Assembly: GCA_023457435.1 (NCBI GenBank)
Contig: JAEWLS010000048.1
Coordinates: 124,001-188,000 of the forward strand
Source of the DNA: Pseudomonadota bacterium
GTDB lineage: Bacteria; Pseudomonadota; Alphaproteobacteria; Rhizobiales; Rhizobiaceae
Reading direction: 5' to 3'
DNA: 64,000 nt
Shown: positions 33,711 to 41,380 of the stretch, in pieces
Layout: every line of letters begins with the position of its first letter
How positions within the stretch are numbered: position 1 is the first letter of the stretch
The notes under the pieces: generated by a model
Seen by the model: the letters and a program-made list of their open reading frames with translations, nothing else
The model's database searches: none
What the model was told of the DNA's origin: nothing
Program-made: the position numbers and the translations under genes

Positions 33711-34700
33711 TTACCCGACAGGCTGCGCTCCCGGCGTCGTCGCTGGACGTCCGCCGAAGCTGGTAGCCGCCTTGTCCTTGAGCTCGCGGAAGTGGCGCGA
33801 CGCCTCCGTGAGGCGGCGATCCCACTCGGCATCGGGGCGCTGGCCCTCGATCGCGCGGAAGTAGACCTGCATCAAGGCTGCGACGCCAAATGGCTCCAGG
33901 ATCGCCTGACGCAAAGCCCAGGCGAAGACGATGGCGACGACGAAACTCCAGCCGGCGATCTGGCCCGGCAGGAACGCGACAAAGGCCGCGGCCGGCGCGA
34001 GCAACACAATGAAGATTGCCAGCGTCAGCCCCCAGGTAATCACGGCGAGCCAGATCGCGTTCTTGACCATCGTCTTGCCGTTCTGCGCGTAGAGGATGAC
34101 GCCGTCCTTCGCCGTGCCGAACGGATCGGTGCTGCGCAGCCTGATGTTGTAGGCGAGAACGATCTCGTCGACGTAAGTCAGCGACAGGCGGATCACCGTG
34201 TTGGCGAACTTCATCAGCGCATCCAGGCCCGGAATCGGGACAAACGCCGCGATGCCGCCGATGAGCCGCGTGATGACGCCGATAACGCCCTTGATGAGCT
34301 GGTCGAGGGCGAACAGCACGTTCGCCTCGAAAAACCGCGTCCGCACCTCCGCCTGCGCGTAGGAGACCTGACTCTGGCCGCCAGGTACCGGCCGGCCGTC
34401 GAGCAGGTGCACCATGACGGCGATGTGGCCGGCCTTCAGCACGTAGAGCAGATACTCGCGAATCCAGTACATGGCGACGACGGAGAGGCCGAATCCACCG
34501 ATGCCGCCCCAGACCGCGAAGCTGAACGGCGCTTCGGGATCGGAGGCAATGTTGCCGATTCCCCACCCAACGCCGGCGCCCATTCCCGTCGCGACCATGA
34601 ATCCGAGCGTGATGAGAAAATAGACGACGAGGCGCAACAGGATGAACGGCCAGGTCGCCGCCATCACCCCCAGCGTCCTACCGATCGAAAAATCCCACAT
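33711..34700 (-). CDS. Conserved multi-pass membrane protein of unknown function
   Basis: The 329-residue protein has about six hydrophobic segments. Two are near the N-terminus (PFILLRLVVYFLITLGFMVA, and WGGIGGFGLSVVAMYWI). A pair of re-entrant-like stretches (LFALDQLIKGVIGVITRLIG) comes next. Two more helices (IWLAVITWGLTLAIFIVLLA and FVAFLPGQIAGWSFVVAIVF) are followed by a soluble C-terminal tail of about 55 charged residues. The part between, with DEIVLAYNIRL, is amphipathic and well ordered. I recognise no named domain. It may be cotranscribed with the deacetylase gene 75 bp downstream. Confidence 0.75.
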   Translation of the reverse strand: MWDFSIGRTLGVMAATWPFILLRLVVYFLITLGFMVATGMGAGVGWGIGNIASDPEAPFSFAVWGGIGGFGLSVVAMYWIREYLLYVLKAGHIAVMVHLLDGRPVPGGQSQVSYAQAEVRTRFFEANVLFALDQLIKGVIGVITRLIGGIAAFVPIPGLDALMKFANTVIRLSLTYVDEIVLAYNIRLRSTDPFGTAKDGVILYAQNGKTMVKNAIWLAVITWGLTLAIFIVLLAPAAAFVAFLPGQIAGWSFVVAIVFAWALRQAILEPFGVAALMQVYFRAIEGQRPDAEWDRRLTEASRHFRELKDKAATSFGGRPATTPGAQPVG

Positions 34701-34762
34701 ACGGCCGACGCCCTCGCGAATCGGCGCAAGGCTAGCACCGCATTACCTTACGGCAAGCTCGC

Positions 34763-35860
34763 TCAGCCGATCTCGGTGGAGACGATCTCGATACCGAAGC
34801 CCTGCAGACCGACATAGTGGCGCTCACGGGAAGCGAGCAGTTTGATAGAGGAGATGCCCAGGTCGCGCAGGATCTGCGCGCCGAGGCCGACCTCGCGCCA
34901 TTCACTCTCGCGCCGGCGCGCCTCGTCGTGGTCCTCGCCGTCGGCCCCGCGTGCGCGCCGCGGCTGCTGTCCGACGCCGACCGAGCCCTCGCGAAGGTAG
35001 ACGATGACGCCGCGTTTCTGCTCGCCCATCCGCCGCATCATCTCGTCCAGGCGGCTACCGGTGCCGAACACGTCGACGGTGACGTCCTCCGGGTGCAGCC
35101 GCACCGGAACCTCGACACCATCGCGGATGTCTCCGAAGACGACCGCCAGATGCTGCATCGGATCCCAGGGCAGAGTGTAGGCGTAGGCTTTCGCCTTGCC
35201 CCCCGGCGTGTCCATCTCGAAGCAAGCGACGCGCTCGACCAGCGATTCCTGGCGCTGCCGATAGGCGATCAAGTCCGCGACCGACACCTGCTTCAAGCCA
35301 TTGGCTTCGGCGAAGCCGCTGACCTGCGGTCCACGCATGACAGTGCCGTCGTCGTTGACCAGTTCGCAGATGACGCCGACCGGAGGCAGGTTGGCGAGCT
35401 TGCAGAGGTCCACCGCGGCTTCGGTGTGCCCAGAGCGCATCAGCACGCCGCCTTCGCGGGCCACCAGCGGAAAGATGTGCCCGGGACGCACGAAGTCGCG
35501 CGGGCCGACATTGCCGTTGGCGAGATTGCGCACCGTCAGCGTCCGGTCGTCAGCCGAGATGCCGGTCGTCGTCCCGTGACGGAAGTCCACCGACACGGTG
35601 AACGCCGTCGAGTGCGGCGCGTCGTTGTCCGCCACCATCGGCGCAAGGTTGAGCCGGCGCGCATCCTCGCGCGTCATCGGGGCGCAGACGATGCCGGACG
35701 TGTGACGAACGATGAACGCCATCTTTTCCGGCGTGCAGTGCACCGCCGCGACGATCAGGTCGCCCTCGTTCTCGCGGCCGTCGTCGTCCATGACGACGAC
35801 GATCTCGCCGCGCTCGAAAGCGCGCAGGGCTTCGACGACTTTTTTCTGGTCGTAGGGCAT
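34763..35860 (-). CDS. ribB: 3,4-dihydroxy-2-butanone-4-phosphate synthase with degenerate GTP cyclohydrolase II domain
   Basis: The 365-residue protein makes the four-carbon precursor of riboflavin. Residues about 1-200 hold the full RibB domain: VMDDDGRENEGDLIVAA, RHGTTTGISADDRT and HIFPLVAREGGVLMRSGHTE. The C-terminal half looks like GTP cyclohydrolase II, but where RibA has the three zinc cysteines around GDVFGSxRCDCG this protein reads VTVDVFGTGSRLDEMM with no cysteine. The cyclohydrolase activity is therefore probably lost and a separate RibA is needed. The start is 8 bp after the aroC stop, indicating an operon. Confidence 0.92.
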   Translation of the reverse strand: MPYDQKKVVEALRAFERGEIVVVMDDDGRENEGDLIVAAVHCTPEKMAFIVRHTSGIVCAPMTREDARRLNLAPMVADNDAPHSTAFTVSVDFRHGTTTGISADDRTLTVRNLANGNVGPRDFVRPGHIFPLVAREGGVLMRSGHTEAAVDLCKLANLPPVGVICELVNDDGTVMRGPQVSGFAEANGLKQVSVADLIAYRQRQESLVERVACFEMDTPGGKAKAYAYTLPWDPMQHLAVVFGDIRDGVEVPVRLHPEDVTVDVFGTGSRLDEMMRRMGEQKRGVIVYLREGSVGVGQQPRRARGADGEDHDEARRRESEWREVGLGAQILRDLGISSIKLLASRERHYVGLQGFGIEIVSTEIG

Positions 35861-35868
35861 CGGTGTTC

Positions 35869-36963
35869 CTAGGTGCGGCCGGTCTGGCCGCGATGCCGCA
35901 GGTAATGATCGGCGATGGCGCAGGCAACCATCGCCTCGCCGATCGGCACGGCGCGGATGCCGACGCAGGGGTCGTGGCGGCCCTTGGTGCGGATATCCAC
36001 ATCGTTGCCAGTAGCGTCAACGGAGCGGCGCGGCGTCAGGATCGACGATGTCGGCTTGACGGCAAAGCGCGCGACAATGGGCTGGCCGGTGGAAATCCCG
36101 CCCAGAATCCCACCGGCATGGTTCGACAGGAAATGCGGCCGGCCGTCATTGCCCATCCGCATCTCGTCGGCGTTCTCCTCGCCGGTCAGCCGCGCCGCGG
36201 CGAAGCCCTCGCCGATCTCCACGCCCTTCACGGCGTTGATCGACATCAGGTTGCCGGCAATGTCCTGGTCGAGTTTTGCATAGATCGGGGCGCCAAGGCC
36301 TGGCGGGACCCCTTCCGCGACGATCTCGATCACGGCACCCACGGACGAGCCGGCCTTGCGGATCCCGTCCAAATAGTCGGCGAAGCCCTGCACGGAGCCG
36401 CGATCCGGCGTGAAGAACGGGTTCTCCGCATCATGCACGAAATCCCAGTCCCATGCGGCCCTGTCGATATCCTTCATCCCCATGGCGACGAGGGCGCCGC
36501 GTACCACCAGCCCCGGCACGACCTTGCGCGCCAATGCGCCAGCGGCAACCCGTGCGGCCGTCTCGCGTGCCGACGAGCGGCCGCCGCCGCGGTAGTCGCG
36601 AACGCCATACTTCGCGTCGTAGGTGTAGTCGGCGTGACCGGGGCGATACTGAGTGGCGATCTCGCCGTAATCCTTCGAACGCTGGTCGACGTTCTCGATC
36701 ACCATGGAAATCGGCGTGCCGGTGGTGACGAGGACGTCGCCGTCGGGGAGCACGCCCGACAGGATCTTCACCTCGTCCGGCTCGCGGCGCTGCGTAACGA
36801 AGCGCGACTGGCCAGGCTTGCGGCGGTCGAGATCCGCCTGGATGTCGCCAATCGTGAACCGGATGCCGGGAGGGCAGCCGTCAACGACACAGCCCAGGGC
36901 CGGTCCGTGACTCTCGCCCCAGGTCGTGACCCGAAAAAGATGCCCGAAGGTATTGTGCGACAT
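35869..36963 (-). CDS. aroC: Chorismate synthase
   Basis: The 364-residue FMN-dependent enzyme makes chorismate in the last shared step of aromatic amino acid synthesis. Signatures present: TFGHLFRVTTWGESHGPALG at the N-terminus, the RPGHADYTYDAKYG block, RGGGRSSARETAARVAAGAL and the C-terminal DPCVGIRAVPIGEAMVA. The length is normal. It is the first gene of a pair with ribB, and is divergent from the DUF1344 gene with 176 bp between. Confidence 0.97.
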   Translation of the reverse strand: MSHNTFGHLFRVTTWGESHGPALGCVVDGCPPGIRFTIGDIQADLDRRKPGQSRFVTQRREPDEVKILSGVLPDGDVLVTTGTPISMVIENVDQRSKDYGEIATQYRPGHADYTYDAKYGVRDYRGGGRSSARETAARVAAGALARKVVPGLVVRGALVAMGMKDIDRAAWDWDFVHDAENPFFTPDRGSVQGFADYLDGIRKAGSSVGAVIEIVAEGVPPGLGAPIYAKLDQDIAGNLMSINAVKGVEIGEGFAAARLTGEENADEMRMGNDGRPHFLSNHAGGILGGISTGQPIVARFAVKPTSSILTPRRSVDATGNDVDIRTKGRHDPCVGIRAVPIGEAMVACAIADHYLRHRGQTGRT

Positions 36964-37139
36964 GCCGCCCCGCGCGATGCTGGCCGCTTCTATTGTCGAT
37001 CGAAGCGACGGTCAAACGTCAGGCCTGTCCGGGTGCCACATCGGCCGGCCTGAAGTTTTGACACAATCGGCAGGCTAAGCCTGAAGCGGACGGGTCGGGG
37101 TGCCGCGCCGTGAGGTTGCGGGAGCAGAGGAAGTCAGTA

Positions 37140-37385
37140 ATGCGCAAACTCATCGCCTGCGTGGTCGCGCTGACCAGCACCACTTTCGCGGCTTACGCCG
37201 CCGACGCCGACGGCAAGATCAAGAAGGTCGATGCCGAGTCGATGACGATCGTTCTGGATGACGGCAATACGTACAAGCTGCCCGACGAGATGGACATCAG
37301 CGTCGTGGTCGAAGGGGCTGACGTCATCATTGCCTACGACAAGAAGAACGGCGTGAACCAGATCACGGACATGCTGATCCAGTAA
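37140..37385 (+). CDS. Small exported DUF1344 protein
   Basis: The 81-residue protein has a signal peptide cleaved near AAYAADAD, followed by a domain with GKIKKVDAESMTIVLDDGNT and YKLPDEMDISVV, matching the DUF1344 pattern common in Rhizobiales. The function is unknown. The ATG at 37140 has AGAGGAAG upstream at good spacing, and a perfect TTGACA at 37058-37063 could be the -35 element of its promoter, although I do not see an equally good -10. Confidence 0.82.
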   Translation: MRKLIACVVALTSTTFAAYAADADGKIKKVDAESMTIVLDDGNTYKLPDEMDISVVVEGADVIIAYDKKNGVNQITDMLIQ

Positions 37386-37401
37386 GCGGCTTGCGCCTGT
37401 C

Positions 37402-37986
37402 CTAAAGCCAGGCGAGCTTGCCGTCGCGCATCTCGAGCACGCGGTCCTGCGGCACGGACATCGTCGCGGCCTCCGCGTCGCCAAGGCCGCCAACGAGGCG
37501 GAAGATCGAGCGGACGATCCCGCCATGGGTGACGCAAACGGTCGGCTTGGTCAGCCCGTCGAGCCAAGGCGATATTCGCCTTGCAAGCCCGGCATAGCTT
37601 TCGGCACCCGCGCCCGGTGGCAGGAAATTCCATTTGTCGGCATCGCGGCCGCGCGTCGAGCCAGGAAGCCGGCTTTCGAGTTCGGCGAAGGTGAAGCCCT
37701 GCCAATCGCCGAAATGCAACTCCATTAGCCTGGCATCGGTCTCGTAGCCGGCAGGGTCCAGGCCCATGGCGGCGCGCACGATCTCCATTGTCTCGCGAGT
37801 CCGCTTGAGCGGACTGGCAACGAAATCGAACTCACGGGCGTCCCCGATCATCTCGCGCAGGAGGAGACCATTGCGGCGCGCCTGGCCGCGGCCGATGTCG
37901 CTCAGATCGGTATCCGCCTGCCCTTGAAGACGACCCTCGGCGTTCCAGTCGGTCAGGCCGTGCCGGCAGACATAGAGAAGCGGCAC
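37402..37986 (-). CDS. Histidine phosphatase family protein (phosphoglycerate-mutase-like)
   Basis: The 194-residue protein begins with the phosphohistidine motif YVCRHGLTDWNAEGR. It has SPLKRTRETMEIV, the acid in MELHFGDWQGF and the second catalytic histidine in VTHGGIVRSIF. The set fits a broad-specificity histidine phosphatase such as GpmB or CobC-like proteins; cobalamin genes are absent nearby. It lies 18 bp after fabI on the same strand, so the two are probably cotranscribed. Confidence 0.9.
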   Translation of the reverse strand: MPLLYVCRHGLTDWNAEGRLQGQADTDLSDIGRGQARRNGLLLREMIGDAREFDFVASPLKRTRETMEIVRAAMGLDPAGYETDARLMELHFGDWQGFTFAELESRLPGSTRGRDADKWNFLPPGAGAESYAGLARRISPWLDGLTKPTVCVTHGGIVRSIFRLVGGLGDAEAATMSVPQDRVLEMRDGKLAWL

Positions 37987-38004
37987 GGCGGCTCCGAGAA
38001 AAGG

Positions 38005-38823
38005 TCAGTCGTGCTGGACGACGGAGATGTCGGGCGCGTCGACTGCCTTCATACCGACCACATGGTAGCCGGAGTCGACGTGAAGTACTTCGCCGGTGAC
38101 GCCGCGAGACAATGGCGACAGCAGATAGAGCGCCGTGTCGCCGACTTCCTCGATGGTCACCGATCGCTTCAACGGTGCGTTGTACTCGTTCCACTTCAGG
38201 ATGTAGCGGAAGTCGCCGATGCCTGAGGCGGCAAGCGTCTTGATCGGGCCGGCCGAGAGGGCGTTGACGCGTATGTTGGCGCCACCGAGGTCGACCGCCA
38301 GGTAGCGCACGCTCGCCTCGAGCGCCGCCTTCGCGACGCCCATGACGTTGTAGTGCGGCATGACCTTCTCGGCGCCGTAGTAGGTCAGGGTAAGAATCGA
38401 TCCGCCTTCCGCCATAAGGGGCTCGGCGCGCTTGGCGACGGCGGTGAACGAATAGACCGAGACATCCATGGTGCGCAGGAAGTTGTCGCGCGTCGTCTCG
38501 ACATAGCGGCCGACTAGTTCATCCTTGTCGGAGAACGCGATGGCGTGGACGAGGAAATCGATCTTTCCCCACTTCGACTTCAGCGTGTCGAAGACCTCGT
38601 CGACAGTCGCCATGTCCGTCACGTCGCAGTGTCCGACGACGATCGCGTTCAGTTCGGCCGCGAGCGGCTCGACGCGCTTCTTGAAGGCTTCGCCCTGATA
38701 GGTGAGCGCGATCTCGGCGCCCTGGTCCGCAAGTGCCTTGGCAATGCCCCAGGCGATGGAGCGGTTATTGGCGACGCCCATGATGAGGCCGCGCTTGCCG
38801 GCCATCAGGCCACCATTTGCCAT
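38005..38823 (-). CDS. fabI: Enoyl-[acyl-carrier-protein] reductase FabI
   Basis: The 272-residue SDR enzyme performs the NADH-dependent reduction that ends each cycle of fatty-acid elongation. The cofactor region is GLIMGVANNRSIAWGIAK and the FabI-type catalytic pair Tyr-x6-Lys is in YNVMGVAKAALE. VLHVDSGYHVVGM is the typical C-terminus. Rhizobiales often have two fabI copies; only one is here. An alternative start is the Met in LMAGKRG six codons later. Confidence 0.95.
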   Translation of the reverse strand: MANGGLMAGKRGLIMGVANNRSIAWGIAKALADQGAEIALTYQGEAFKKRVEPLAAELNAIVVGHCDVTDMATVDEVFDTLKSKWGKIDFLVHAIAFSDKDELVGRYVETTRDNFLRTMDVSVYSFTAVAKRAEPLMAEGGSILTLTYYGAEKVMPHYNVMGVAKAALEASVRYLAVDLGGANIRVNALSAGPIKTLAASGIGDFRYILKWNEYNAPLKRSVTIEEVGDTALYLLSPLSRGVTGEVLHVDSGYHVVGMKAVDAPDISVVQHD

Positions 38824-38891
38824 CTCGATACTCCGGTCGAACGATGCCTGCCTATCGCACAGGCATTTTCGAGCATCAAGGGAAGCTGGCT

Positions 38892-39821
38892 TCAGACACG
38901 TCGCTTCTTCATCAGCGCCTCAAGCTCGGCATCGCCCTGCGGCAGCGCGATCTGCACTTTGGCGTAAAGATCGCCATGGCCGCCGGTTTTCAGCGGCAGT
39001 CCGCGCCCCTTGAGCCGAAGCGCGCGTCCGGAGTTGGACCACGACGGCAGCGTAACCGAGACTTTTCCGGTGGGCGTGTCGACCGCCACCTTGCCGCCCA
39101 GCACCGCATCTTCGAGTTCAACCGTAACGTCAACCAGCAGGTCACGCCCTTCGACGCGGTAAAGCGGGTGGGACGCGAAGCGGATCTTCACCAGCGCGTC
39201 GCCGCGCTCGCCGGAGAAGGGCGACAGTTCGCCCTGCCCCTTCAGCCGGATCACCTGGCCATCCTCGACATAGGCCGGCAGTTTCACGGCGAGCTTGCGC
39301 CCGTCGGGGAACTGAGCGGTCACCTTCGCCGCCGTCACCACGTCTTCGAGCGAGACCTCCATGGTCGCCTCGAGGTCGGGCGCAGGCGGCATGCCGCGCG
39401 CGGCGCCACCGGTCCGCCGCCCGCCGCCGGCCTGCTGGCCGAAAAGCTCCGAAAAGATGTCGCCGGCGTCGAATCCCTCGGAGCGAAACTCGAATCGTCC
39501 GCCCTGATTGCCGCCAAACGGGCTGCCACCGCGCTGCCGGAAGCCGGCGAAAGGATCGCCGCCTCCGCCGGGATGCCCCGCATACTCCTGAAAACGCGGC
39601 TTGCCGTCGGGGCCGATCTCGCCCCGGTCGAAGGCCTTGCGCTTAGCCTCTTCACCAAGGATCTCGTAAGCCTGGTTCGCCTCGTTGAAGCGCTCCTTGG
39701 CCTTCGGATCGTCGGGATGCTGATCCGGGTGGTACTGCTTGGCGAGCCGGCGGAAGGACGCCTTGATGTCCTTCTGCGTTGCGGTCTTCGCAAGGCCGAG
39801 CACGTCGTATGGGTCACGCAT
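38892..39821 (-). CDS. DnaJ/CbpA-like co-chaperone
   Basis: The 309-residue protein has an N-terminal J domain (DPYDVLGLAKTATQKDIKAS) with the HPD motif in AKQYHPDQHPDD. A Gly/Phe-rich linker of about 60 residues (GGGGDPFAGFRQRGG) comes next, then two C-terminal substrate-binding barrels (ATMEVSLEDVV and VDVTVELEDAVLGG). The zinc-finger cysteines of DnaJ are missing, so it is the CbpA type. It stimulates DnaK. The gene is upstream of fabI on the same strand and divergent from pdxH. Confidence 0.92.
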   Translation of the reverse strand: MRDPYDVLGLAKTATQKDIKASFRRLAKQYHPDQHPDDPKAKERFNEANQAYEILGEEAKRKAFDRGEIGPDGKPRFQEYAGHPGGGGDPFAGFRQRGGSPFGGNQGGRFEFRSEGFDAGDIFSELFGQQAGGGRRTGGAARGMPPAPDLEATMEVSLEDVVTAAKVTAQFPDGRKLAVKLPAYVEDGQVIRLKGQGELSPFSGERGDALVKIRFASHPLYRVEGRDLLVDVTVELEDAVLGGKVAVDTPTGKVSVTLPSWSNSGRALRLKGRGLPLKTGGHGDLYAKVQIALPQGDAELEALMKKRRV

Positions 39822-39975
39822 TGTCGTCAAACGTCTTGCCCAGTTAGTGAATGGGCCGGAATCGGCCCGTCGATTATGATCTCTTTCCATATCGGTTTCG
39901 ATAGGAAGAAATTCCAGATGCTGACGCAGCGTTTCGGCCGCAACTGCTCCTTGTCAGACACCTGCGCTCTGACGC

Positions 39976-40620
39976 ATGACCTCTACCACCGAGGAGGCGC
40001 GGATGACCTATGAGAATGTGCCGCAAGCGCCGGATTTCGCCAACCGAGAAGAGCCCTTCGCGCTGTTCGCCGAGTGGTACGCCGACGCGCAAAAGTCGGA
40101 GATCAACGATCCCAACGCCATGGCCCTGGCGACCGTCGACAGTGACGGGCTGCCGAATGTGCGCATGGTGCTGCTCAAGGGCTGGGACGGGCGCGGTTTC
40201 GTCTTCTACACCAACTACGAGAGCGCGAAGGGCCGCGAACTGCTTTCGGCGGGCAAGGCGGCCATCTGCTTCCACTGGAAGAGCCTGCGCCGCCAGGTAA
40301 GGGTGCGCGGGGCGGTCGAGACGGTAACGGATGCCGAGGCCGACGAATATTACGCCAGCCGCGCCCGCGGCAGCCGCATCGGCGCATGGGCATCCAGGCA
40401 GTCGCGTCCGCTCGAAAGCCGGTTCGCGCTGGAGAAGGCAGTGGCCGAGTATACGCTGAAGTTCGGGGTCGGGGAGATCCCGCGCCCGACCTATTGGTCG
40501 GGATTCAGACTGCTGCCGCAACAGTTCGAGTTCTGGCACGACCGGCCGTTCAGGCTGCACGACCGGGCGCAATTCGTGCGCGACGGCGAGGGATGGCTGC
40601 GTGCGCGGCTTTATCCGTAG
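39976..40620 (+). CDS. pdxH: Pyridoxamine 5'-phosphate oxidase
   Basis: The 214-residue FMN enzyme oxidises PNP and PMP to pyridoxal phosphate. Seen: DPNAMALATVDSDGLPNVRM, RGFVFYTNYESAKGREL, FHWKSLRRQVRVRG, and the C-terminal EFWHDRPFRLHDR with the FMN/substrate arginines. The length is normal. A second in-frame ATG at 40003 with GGAGG upstream (MTYENVPQ) is a strong alternative start. PLP made by this enzyme serves ThrC, encoded in the same window. It converges on the enoyl-CoA hydratase-like gene. Confidence 0.95.
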   Translation: MTSTTEEARMTYENVPQAPDFANREEPFALFAEWYADAQKSEINDPNAMALATVDSDGLPNVRMVLLKGWDGRGFVFYTNYESAKGRELLSAGKAAICFHWKSLRRQVRVRGAVETVTDAEADEYYASRARGSRIGAWASRQSRPLESRFALEKAVAEYTLKFGVGEIPRPTYWSGFRLLPQQFEFWHDRPFRLHDRAQFVRDGEGWLRARLYP

Positions 40621-40622
40621 AG

Positions 40623-41372
40623 CTATTTCTTGCGCGCCATGAAGGCCATGAAGGCCTGGCGCGCCTCATCCGACTTCAGCCGCTCGCGGAAGGCCGAGCC
40701 CTCTTCCTTGATGCGGTCGATGATTTTGTTGCGCCTGCCGAGCATGAGTTCGCGGGCAATGCGCAGCGCCTCGGGCGGCTTGGACGCGACGCGCTCGGCG
40801 CCGGCGAACACTTCGGCCTCGAGGTCGGTCTCCGACACGACCTTGTAGATCAGTCCGGCCGCCAACGCGCGGTCGGCGGAAAACCCTTCCCCGAGCGCCA
40901 GCAGGGCAAAAGCCTGCTGGCGGCCCATCAAAGCTGGCGCGAGCAGGCTCGAACCAGCCTCGGGGACCAATGCCAGATCGACGAACGGCGTGCGGAACTC
41001 GGTGCGCGGCGTCGCGAAGGTCAGATCGCAATGGAGATGGATCGTGGTGCCGATGCCGACGGCGATGCCGTCAGCACCCGATACGATCGGCTTCTTCGCC
41101 GCAGCCAGGCTCGACAAGAAGTCCCAAACCGCGGTGCCGCTGTCAGCGCCCTGCGCCACGGCAAGAAAGTCCATGAGGTCGTTGCCTGACGAGAAGGCGC
41201 CCGGCACGCCGAGGATGACGTGACAGCGGATTTCCGCGTCCTCGTCTCCTGCCTTCAGTGCGGCCGCCATCGACGCGTACATCGCGCGGGTTATGGCGTT
41301 CTTCTTGTCCGGCCGATTCATGCGGACGACGTTCAGCGCGCCGCGGCGCTCGACAATGACGTGCTCGGTCAT
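40623..41372 (-). CDS. Enoyl-CoA hydratase/isomerase family protein
   Basis: The 249-residue crotonase-fold protein has the oxyanion-hole segments GAFSSGNDLMDF and GIAVGIGTTIHLHCD. The first Glu of classical hydratases (GGGxE) is replaced (GIGTT), while FVDLALVPEAGSSLL keeps a Glu where delta3,delta2-enoyl-CoA isomerases have theirs. Isomerase activity is therefore at least as likely as hydratase. The gene starts 8 bp after the acyl-CoA dehydrogenase gene, so the pair is an operon for fatty acid or related acyl-CoA breakdown. Confidence 0.88.
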   Translation of the reverse strand: MTEHVIVERRGALNVVRMNRPDKKNAITRAMYASMAAALKAGDEDAEIRCHVILGVPGAFSSGNDLMDFLAVAQGADSGTAVWDFLSSLAAAKKPIVSGADGIAVGIGTTIHLHCDLTFATPRTEFRTPFVDLALVPEAGSSLLAPALMGRQQAFALLALGEGFSADRALAAGLIYKVVSETDLEAEVFAGAERVASKPPEALRIARELMLGRRNKIIDRIKEEGSAFRERLKSDEARQAFMAFMARKK

Positions 41373-41380
41373 AAGTCCCC

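Noticed and set aside
32892..34817. 641-codon + strand open frame spanning the deacetylase-like and membrane protein genes
   Set aside because: It crosses two genes with convincing minus-strand proteins and has no ribosome-binding site or domain.
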